Assembly: GCF_014650755.1 (NCBI RefSeq)
Contig: NZ_BMVO01000003.1
Span: forward strand, 372,001 to 436,000
Source of the DNA: Streptomyces chryseus
Lineage (GTDB): Bacteria > Actinomycetota > Actinomycetes > Streptomycetales > Streptomycetaceae
Reading direction: 5' to 3'
Length of the DNA: 64,000 nucleotides
This document shows, piece after piece, positions 57,822 to 64,000 of this stretch. Position 1 is the stretch's first letter. Every line of letters begins with the position of its first letter. A program made the translations under genes and the position numbers. Under the pieces are notes generated by a model that searched no databases, had not been told where the DNA came from, and saw only the letters and a program-made list of their open reading frames with translations.

Positions 57822-60800
57822 CTAATCGTGGTCAGTGTTGCCGGCTTCGGGCGTCTGTCCCGGTGGCGAACCAGGGGCAGGCGGGACAAGCTGGAGGCGG
57901 AGTTTGCCCCACGTCCGTTCTAGGACATCCATGTGGCGGGTCATTTCTGCGTCAATCGCCCGCTCTTTATGGGTCTCTACGGCGTCGCGCAGGCGGTCTT
58001 GTTCGTTCTTGACCTCGTTCACCAAACGGGCCCGCGCAGCCTCTGCGGACATGCCATCGACCGTCTGCAGGTTCGGTTCGAGAGCCTTCGAATGCGGAAC
58101 GAGCTTCTCGGCCACGCGACGCTTCAACTCTTCCTTCACCTCCTGGTCCGACAGGTCGCCCACAGCGTCGACGGCTGCTTGCTTATCGGGAAGCATGGCA
58201 TCGCGTTGCTGCACGCCAGCCGGATCGTCCCGATAAGTGGCGCTGTAGTGAATCGGGGTACCGGCGAAACGCTCGTGCTGCAGGACGTTGGAGCACTTCA
58301 TGTGCCCCTGGCCCTGACCACACGGTTCGCGCTCCGTGTAGAGGCCCACGGGCGTGTACTGGGTGCCGTCAGGGTCCACGCGTTGCAACCAGTCGAGCAA
58401 ATGCTGTTCCGAGTGGCGGGGTGTGACTCCTGGCAGCGACGCGGGCACGGATGAATCCACGACATAGGTGACCTCGTGGTCCGGCGGCGGCCCCTTTACT
58501 TCGAGTACGGCGAAGTTCTTGCCGGAGAAGTCGGGCCCGTGGCGCCTGAGCGCATCCGACTGGTCCTTGGGAAGGTTCTTGAACTCCGCCGCTTTGAACA
58601 TCGTGTTGACGAACTTCCGATGCAGCTTTACGCCCAGGGACTCCCCTGACTTCTTTCCCCCGCGGTCCTTCGTCCCCGGCTCGGGTGCGGGCTCGCCGGG
58701 CTCACGGTATGGGTGCTGTACGCGTTCGGGGTTCTGGCCCACGCTGTGCTGCTGGTGGAACGAGAAGCTGAGCCTGGCCAGTGACGCCACGACGGCTTGC
58801 TGCTCGCCCCGGGACAGGTTGCCGAAGCCCTTCAGGCCATTGCTGAGCTGGTCCCTGGTGAAGGCGTGCGGTTGGTTACCGGGACCGCGTTCTGTCTCCC
58901 GAAGCACACGTGCGAGTTCGCCGGAGTCCGCCCAGCGGTCGAGGCTGTCGTGGACCCTGTCCAGGTCGACTCGGTGCACCTCACGGTTCTGACGCATCGT
59001 TTGCTGGAGAGCGTCGGGCTCGATGCCGTACTCCCGCGAGGTGGGCTTCTCCCGGTCCTCGTGGGTGCGGGAAGCGTCACTCTCCGGTCCACCCTCGGTG
59101 ACCCTCTGGCTCTCGTCCGCTGTGTCACTTGTGCCCCGGTCATGAGGCTCGGTGTACGGACGGTCGTCGGGATCCTTCTTCCCGTCCTTGTCCGTGGAAT
59201 CCGTGCCGTCCGCAGGGTCCTTCGAGTTGTGCGGGTCGTCCTTCCCGGCCGGATCACCCGGCTGCCCCGCGGGCTCGGCACTCGGACGCCGCCCTGCCCC
59301 CTCCGGTGTGGCGGACGAGGGCCGAATGGAGTCAGGCTGGGATCGCCGGCCGGACTCCGAGGAATGTGTGGGTACCGGTCGGCGGTCCGAGTCCAGCGGA
59401 ATCGCGAAGACTCCGTTGTCCCCCCTGTGCAGAGGCTTCGAACTCTGCTGCCCCGTCTGGGCGTCGATGTAGGTGATCTTGCCGTTGTGGTTGACGGCGT
59501 TCCACGCGTGGGCACGGCCGTTCGCGTCCTGGGTGATGATCACGGCCTGCGAGCCGTGGCCGCTCTGCTGGAGGGTGTTCTCCAGGCGGTTGAACGCGTC
59601 ACGGCCGTTGCCCATGTCGCTGAAGCGGGTGCCGAGGGCGTTCTCTATTCGGTCGCGGCCGCCCTTCTCGCCACGGTCCGACGGGTTGCCGTTCGCATCC
59701 AGGTCCGGGGTACGCGCGCCTGCGGCCGTGGGGTTGCCGGAGTAGGTGTCGACGGTGGACAGGGCGGTGTCGACGCAGTTGTTGTTCCGGCCGGGGGTGT
59801 CGGGTCCGCCACCGTTGATGTTCTGGACCCAGGGGCCGTCGGCGGGGTCCGGCGGGCGGGTGGGGTCGCCGTTCTCGTCCCGGGGGACGGAGTTCTCCAG
59901 GGCGTCCTGTTCCGCGCGCGTCGGGTCGGTGACGCCGCCTGGAGGCGTGCTGTCGCGTGTGGCCGAGGCCGGCGTAGAAGTGGCTTCGGACTGGTGGGGA
60001 GTGCTCGGGGTGCTGCTGTTCGGCGACGACGCGCTTTCGGGCGTTTGGCCGGGGGTGGCGGCGTCAGGGGTGGCCGGGCTCGGTGTCGCCGTCGGCATGT
60101 GGGTGGGTGACGGGGTGTCCCTCGGCGGCGCGGGCTGCCTCGGGTCCTGGTGCGGGGTGGTTGGTTCCGGACGATTCGAGTTGGGCGTCGTCGGCGTCGT
60201 TCCCGGGCTGGGCGTACCGCTGTTCGGCGAGTTCGGCGAGTTCGGCGAGTTCGGCGAGTTCGGCGTGCTGGTGTTCGGTGTGTTCGCCTGAGGAGTCGGT
60301 GTCCGGCCGGGCGAGGTTTCGGGTGTGGTGGTCGAACTGGCCGGTGTCGTGCCGGGGGCCGGCTGGTTGGGATCCGGGGTACGGGCGTCCGGTCCCGGGG
60401 CGCGGCTGTCCGGCGACGGTGTCGGCGTGGTTGACGCCGTCGGGCTTGGGGTGGACGAGAGGCCCGTGCTGGTGGGGTTCGGCGTAGAGCTCTGCTCCGA
60501 GCGGTAGCTGCCGGTGTCTCCGGCCGGGGGCGTGGCCCGGCCGGGCCGGCTGTCCGGGGTGCTGGAGTTACCGGTCGCGTCACCGGCCTTGGGCTGGCCC
60601 TGAGGGCCCGAAGAGTCGTTCTCGGGGGCGCTCTGCCCGTTCTCCGACGAAGGGGAGTCATTGCTCCCTCCGTGCGAGTCGTCCGTCCCCGTTCCGGAGT
60701 CGTCCGTCGTCTGGTCGGAGTCGTCGGTCGTCTCGTCCGAGCCGTCCGTCTCGGTCTCCGGCGGGAGGATCGGGTTCCGGTCGGCGTCCAAGGGGATGTG

Positions 60801-63800
60801 CCAGACGTTTTCCGCGTCGGCGATGTGGAGCGGCTCGTGGCTTACCTCACCGCTCTGGGTGTCGACCCAGATGGCGGTGCCGTTGTGGTTGACGACATTG
60901 AAGGCGTGGCCGCCGCTGCCGTCGGCCCAGTCCACATGCACGATGGCCGCCGCGCCGTGACCGGCCTGCTCCAGGTCCCACACGATGCCCGCTGCGGTGT
61001 TGGGGTCGTCGCCGGGTCCGGAGTAGGTGTACGGCGTGCCCGCCCAGCGCATCTGATTCTCGTTCGCGTTGTTCTCCGGCGAGAACGGGTCGGGGTTTCC
61101 GTCCTCGTCGGCGTCCAGGGTGCGAGGGGCGGAGACCTGCGGGTTTCCGTACCAGGTCTCCAGGAAGGAGCGTGAGCAGTCGGCGCAGTTGTTGCTGCGC
61201 CCAGGCACCTGGTTGCCGCCGTCGTTCTGGAGCTGGCTCCAAGGACCGAACGGGTCGGGGAACCGCTGAGGGGTGCCGTCAGGGTTCTTCGGCACGGCGT
61301 TCGCCAGGATCTGCTGGTCCTGCGGGTCGGGCTCCCTCAGCCCTCCTGGGGAGTGGTCCAAGTCGTCGCGGATGTCGTTGAAGCTGTCCGGCTCCGGCTC
61401 CGGCTTGTCGGGCGTGCCGGGGTCGGCCTGCGGCGAACCGGGCTCCTTCGGGCCGGACGGAGGGGGGCTCGACGCCTGTCCCGCCGGACTCGGGGTGGGC
61501 ACCGCGGTGTGAATCGGTACCGCAGTCACCTGAGGTTGCTGTTGCTGCTGGTTAGGGGTGTTCGACGGCGTGCCGGGGTTGCCGCTGGCGGGTTGCTGCG
61601 GCGTGTTGGGTGTGTCCGGCCTACTCGGCGTGTGGGGAGCGTTGCCCGCCGGCTGCTGCGGCCGTGGCGGGGCGGTGCTCGTACCCGACTGCGACGCGGT
61701 CGGCCTGTTGCCGGCCGCCGGAGGCGGTGCGGCGTCGGGTGTACGAGCCGGAGTTCCGTTGCCGGGTGTGTTGGCCGCACCCGGCGTCGCCGCTGGAGTC
61801 GCCGTCGGGGTCCTGGGCGGCGTCGTGTTCGTGGGCGGGGCAGGCTGCCGCGGGTCCTGGTTCGGCGTGGTGGAGCCCGGATTCGGGCTCGTGTGGGGGC
61901 TGCGGCCCTCTGTCGAGCTCGGCGTGGTGGGCGTCGGGGCGGAAGGCCGTCCGCCGGCCGGGGCCGGTGTGCTCTGGGGCGGCGTACGGCTGCCGTCCGG
62001 GCCTGGGGTGTGCGTGTTCGGCGTACGACCGCCGGTCGGGGCGGGAGTGTTCGGGTTCGGGGTGCGGCCGTCACTCGTGCCCGGTGTGGTCGGGGGCGTT
62101 CCCGGAGTGCGGGTGTTCGCCCCGCCAGGGGTGTTTCCGGTGGGGCTCGTCACGGCGCCGGGCGTCGCGCCCGGGGTACGTACGTCGGCCGAGGGTGTCG
62201 GCGTGCGGGGCGGTGTCGACGGTGTCGGGCTCGGGGTGGAGGCGGGGCCCGTACCGGTCGGGTTGGGTGTGCCCGGGGTGGCGGACGGGGTCCTGGGCGG
62301 GCCTTGCGAGGGGTTCGGGCTGGTGGGGCTCGTACCGGACGGGGAGCCGCCGGGGGTGGTGTTCGTACCCGTACGCGCCCCCGCTCCGCCGTCTGCCGCC
62401 GTGGAGGGCGGTGTGGGTGAGGTCGGCATGGAGGAGTTGCCGTCCGGGCGGGGACCGGCCGAGGTCGACGGGTCCGCCGTGGTGGGCGCCGGGGCGGCGT
62501 TCGACTGGGTGGGGATGCTGGCGGCCAGGCTGTCGATGGACGTACTGATCGAGCCGCCGCTGCTCGTGGAGGAGGGTGTGCTGCCGCCCGTCGGCGTGGG
62601 CGCCGATTGGGGGGTGGGTGAGGTGAGGCCGCCGGCTGAGGGCGAGCCGCCGCGGTTGTCACCCGCGCTGGGGGTGTTGCTGCTGGTGTCCCCAGTCGGG
62701 GACGGGGAGGGCGCCGTGTTGCTCGGCGAAGGGTCGTCGAAGTCCGACAGGGTCGGCCGGGCGGGCGAGTTCGAGGAGGAAGGACTCTGCCCGGTGTCCG
62801 AGGTGCTGGGTGACGAGTCCGGGGTGCTGCTCCCGGGGTCGGTGTTCGGCAAGCTCCCGAGGTCGGGGGCGTTGTAGGCCGCCGGACCGTCGCCGTCGGC
62901 GGATATGCCGCCACCGATGTTCGTGTTGCCCGTGTTGGTGCTCGACCGTGAGGTCGTCGACGAGTCCGAGCTGGAGGAGTCCGGGGAACTGGACGGGCCG
63001 GACGAGTTGGAGGAGCCGGACGGGCCCGACGAGTTGGATGCGCCCGACGAGTTGGAAGTGCCCGATGAACTGGACGAGGAGGAGTTCGAGCCCGACGCAC
63101 CCGAAGCCGACGAGTTCGAGCCGTCGGAGGAGGAGCCGCCACTCCCCGAGCCGCCACTCCCCGAGCCGTCGCCGTTGCCCCCGTCACCGCTGCCCGCACT
63201 GGGATTGTTGCGGTTGGCGTAGGCGTCCATGCTGCTGTTGTAGCCACTGTCGATGCCGTCGCGGATGCTGCTGCCGGCCTTCTTGCCGAGGCCGTCGCGC
63301 ACACCTTCGGCAAACGTCTGCGGGCTCTGCTTGATGGCTTCCCAGCCGCCCTTGGCGCCGGCTTTGACGGTCTTGCCAAGGTCGAAGCCTTCCTGCGTGC
63401 CGAAGCCGACGTTGACGGACTGCCTCACGAGGTCGGTGACCATGGCCTGGACGGCGGAGACCGCTGGTTCCTTCATCATTTCGATGACGGCCTGTATCAG
63501 CGCGTCCTTGAGTGCGTCGAGGATGCGTCGTACGGCGAGGCGTGTGATCTGGGTGGCGGCCATTCCGGCGGCTGCGGAGAGGCCGAACGTGACGATCGAT
63601 GCGGCGGCTGCGGCGGCGATCTGGATGGCCAATGCGATCAGCTGGACGATGATGGCGTACTTGGCGAACTCGACGATGTAGGCGGCGGCTTCGAAGGCGT
63701 TCGCGATGATGTAGGCGGCTTCGGAGGCATTGGCGAGGTAGCCGTCCGAGCCGTCGGAGAACTTCTTGTAGTGGGTCGTGAACTTGTCGATGGACTCGCC

Positions 63801-63995
63801 CCCGTTGTGCGCGACCACCGTCCGTGCACTCGTGTCCGCCCGTATTCGCAGCTTCTGGGCGTCGTCACCGAACTTCCGCCACAGCGCGGCGGAGTCTCTG
63901 AGCAGGTCTTCGTTCGCTGTCGGCCAGTTGTAGCCGAGCATCTTCAGGACCCACTCGAGCTCATCCGGCAACATCATCGCCACAGCGCGCCACAC
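57822..63995 (-). CDS. Giant T7SS polymorphic toxin: WXG/CpnT-like N-terminus, two papain-like domains, C-terminal deaminase-like domain
   Basis: About 2050 residues. The N-terminus, MLPDELEWVLKMLGYNWPT, is typical of T7SS-exported CpnT-like toxins; membrane-active helices (about 100-160) follow. A Ser/Pro/Thr/Asn/Gly-rich linker (about 280-900) leads to two tandem papain-like toxin domains. Copy one has Cys936 (NNCADC) and a GGHAFNVVNHNG His near 1030; copy two has Cys1406 (NNNCVD) and AHAWNAVNHNG near 1495. The C-terminal 280 residues hold HSEQHL (near 1861) and EREPCGQGQGHMKC (near 1891-1900), the H-x-E and P-C-x(8)-C zinc pattern of nucleic-acid deaminases. Start may be GTG 63995 or ATG 63977; the SD could lie outside the window. 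Confidence 0.82.
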   Translation of the reverse strand: MWRAVAMMLPDELEWVLKMLGYNWPTANEDLLRDSAALWRKFGDDAQKLRIRADTSARTVVAHNGGESIDKFTTHYKKFSDGSDGYLANASEAAYIIANAFEAAAYIVEFAKYAIIVQLIALAIQIAAAAAASIVTFGLSAAAGMAATQITRLAVRRILDALKDALIQAVIEMMKEPAVSAVQAMVTDLVRQSVNVGFGTQEGFDLGKTVKAGAKGGWEAIKQSPQTFAEGVRDGLGKKAGSSIRDGIDSGYNSSMDAYANRNNPSAGSGDGGNGDGSGSGGSGSGGSSSDGSNSSASGASGSNSSSSSSSGTSNSSGASNSSGPSGSSNSSGPSSSPDSSSSDSSTTSRSSTNTGNTNIGGGISADGDGPAAYNAPDLGSLPNTDPGSSTPDSSPSTSDTGQSPSSSNSPARPTLSDFDDPSPSNTAPSPSPTGDTSSNTPSAGDNRGGSPSAGGLTSPTPQSAPTPTGGSTPSSTSSGGSISTSIDSLAASIPTQSNAAPAPTTADPSTSAGPRPDGNSSMPTSPTPPSTAADGGAGARTGTNTTPGGSPSGTSPTSPNPSQGPPRTPSATPGTPNPTGTGPASTPSPTPSTPPRTPTPSADVRTPGATPGAVTSPTGNTPGGANTRTPGTPPTTPGTSDGRTPNPNTPAPTGGRTPNTHTPGPDGSRTPPQSTPAPAGGRPSAPTPTTPSSTEGRSPHTSPNPGSTTPNQDPRQPAPPTNTTPPRTPTATPAATPGAANTPGNGTPARTPDAAPPPAAGNRPTASQSGTSTAPPRPQQPAGNAPHTPSRPDTPNTPQQPASGNPGTPSNTPNQQQQQPQVTAVPIHTAVPTPSPAGQASSPPPSGPKEPGSPQADPGTPDKPEPEPDSFNDIRDDLDHSPGGLREPDPQDQQILANAVPKNPDGTPQRFPDPFGPWSQLQNDGGNQVPGRSNNCADCSRSFLETWYGNPQVSAPRTLDADEDGNPDPFSPENNANENQMRWAGTPYTYSGPGDDPNTAAGIVWDLEQAGHGAAAIVHVDWADGSGGHAFNVVNHNGTAIWVDTQSGEVSHEPLHIADAENVWHIPLDADRNPILPPETETDGSDETTDDSDQTTDDSGTGTDDSHGGSNDSPSSENGQSAPENDSSGPQGQPKAGDATGNSSTPDSRPGRATPPAGDTGSYRSEQSSTPNPTSTGLSSTPSPTASTTPTPSPDSRAPGPDARTPDPNQPAPGTTPASSTTTPETSPGRTPTPQANTPNTSTPNSPNSPNSPNSPNSGTPSPGTTPTTPNSNRPEPTTPHQDPRQPAPPRDTPSPTHMPTATPSPATPDAATPGQTPESASSPNSSTPSTPHQSEATSTPASATRDSTPPGGVTDPTRAEQDALENSVPRDENGDPTRPPDPADGPWVQNINGGGPDTPGRNNNCVDTALSTVDTYSGNPTAAGARTPDLDANGNPSDRGEKGGRDRIENALGTRFSDMGNGRDAFNRLENTLQQSGHGSQAVIITQDANGRAHAWNAVNHNGKITYIDAQTGQQSSKPLHRGDNGVFAIPLDSDRRPVPTHSSESGRRSQPDSIRPSSATPEGAGRRPSAEPAGQPGDPAGKDDPHNSKDPADGTDSTDKDGKKDPDDRPYTEPHDRGTSDTADESQRVTEGGPESDASRTHEDREKPTSREYGIEPDALQQTMRQNREVHRVDLDRVHDSLDRWADSGELARVLRETERGPGNQPHAFTRDQLSNGLKGFGNLSRGEQQAVVASLARLSFSFHQQHSVGQNPERVQHPYREPGEPAPEPGTKDRGGKKSGESLGVKLHRKFVNTMFKAAEFKNLPKDQSDALRRHGPDFSGKNFAVLEVKGPPPDHEVTYVVDSSVPASLPGVTPRHSEQHLLDWLQRVDPDGTQYTPVGLYTEREPCGQGQGHMKCSNVLQHERFAGTPIHYSATYRDDPAGVQQRDAMLPDKQAAVDAVGDLSDQEVKEELKRRVAEKLVPHSKALEPNLQTVDGMSAEAARARLVNEVKNEQDRLRDAVETHKERAIDAEMTRHMDVLERTWGKLRLQLVPPAPGSPPGQTPEAGNTDHD
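60223..60267 (-). repeat. Tandem 9-bp repeat encoding Asn-Ser-Pro units
   Basis: TTCGGCGAG is repeated four times exactly at 60223, 60232, 60241 and 60250, with a fifth near-copy at 60259. On the minus strand it encodes Asn-Ser-Pro repeats in the toxin linker, so copy number can change in frame. Confidence 0.8.
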
Positions 63996-64000
63996 CCCCG

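Noticed and set aside
61353..62877. Plus-strand Val/Gly-rich frames opposite the toxin linker
   Set aside because: Complement of Thr/Pro/Ser codons produces Gly/Val repeats; no ribosome-binding site and no domain.

Overview
The window is chromosomal DNA of a Streptomyces or very close relative. GC is very high throughout, most codons end in G or C, GTG starts and coupled ATGA/GTGA overlaps are common, and the gene order (MEP-pathway genes, proS, rimP-nusA-ylxR-infB-ylxP-rbfA-truB-ribF, then an ESX/type VII secretion locus beside a bldB-like gene) matches my memory of the S. coelicolor SCO569x-SCO573x region. No database search was possible, so family calls rest on motifs and context.

Layout. 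0-9.3 kb: a truncated unknown gene, a long acyl-CoA dehydrogenase, an EPSP-synthase (aroA) whose glyphosate-site Gly is replaced by Ala, a broken DUF664/DinB gene, a lipoprotein, and dxr, a site-2 protease and ispG (two MEP isoprenoid enzymes). 9.3-14.6 kb: two GNAT acetyltransferases, proS, an APH-fold protein with an eroded active site, a ferritin-like protein and a lipoprotein. 14.8-26.8 kb: the translation/ribosome-maturation operon, interrupted before ribF by a 1243-residue protein that joins an inactivated trypsin-like domain to a P-loop NTPase. 26.8-33.1 kb: a minus-strand five-gene oligopeptide ABC transporter whose binding protein has a C-terminal membrane anchor. 33.4-34.4 kb: a four-helix membrane protein and the bldB-like DUF397 gene.

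34.5-53.5 kb: type VII secretion. A minus-strand arm carries an EspI-like ParA/MinD ATPase with a long GYGYPQQ-rich region, a conserved unknown and EccE. The divergent plus-strand arm carries EccB, two WXG100 proteins and a mycosin, then a run of WXG-like accessory proteins with a second mycosin. EccC and EccD are not in the window. Three times a small helical protein lies directly before a larger protein with a W-x-G motif, a small-partner/large-substrate arrangement. One small partner carries an in-frame TTA codon, which implies bldA dependence. One large partner is broken by two single-base shifts in homopolymers. Three proteins end in the same Asp-Phe-Gly tail.

53.6-64.0 kb: a convergent minus-strand conflict module. 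A predicted secreted polymorphic toxin of about 2050 residues has a WXG/CpnT-like N-terminus, a long disordered linker, two tandem papain-like domains and a C-terminal nucleic-acid-deaminase-like domain. It is followed by a closely spaced candidate immunity gene, an unusual P-loop ATPase and a deaminase-like/SUKH-4-like immunity protein. I infer that the T7SS exports this toxin and the WXG proteins, and that the downstream genes protect the producer. No tRNA, rRNA, CRISPR array or intact insertion sequence was seen.
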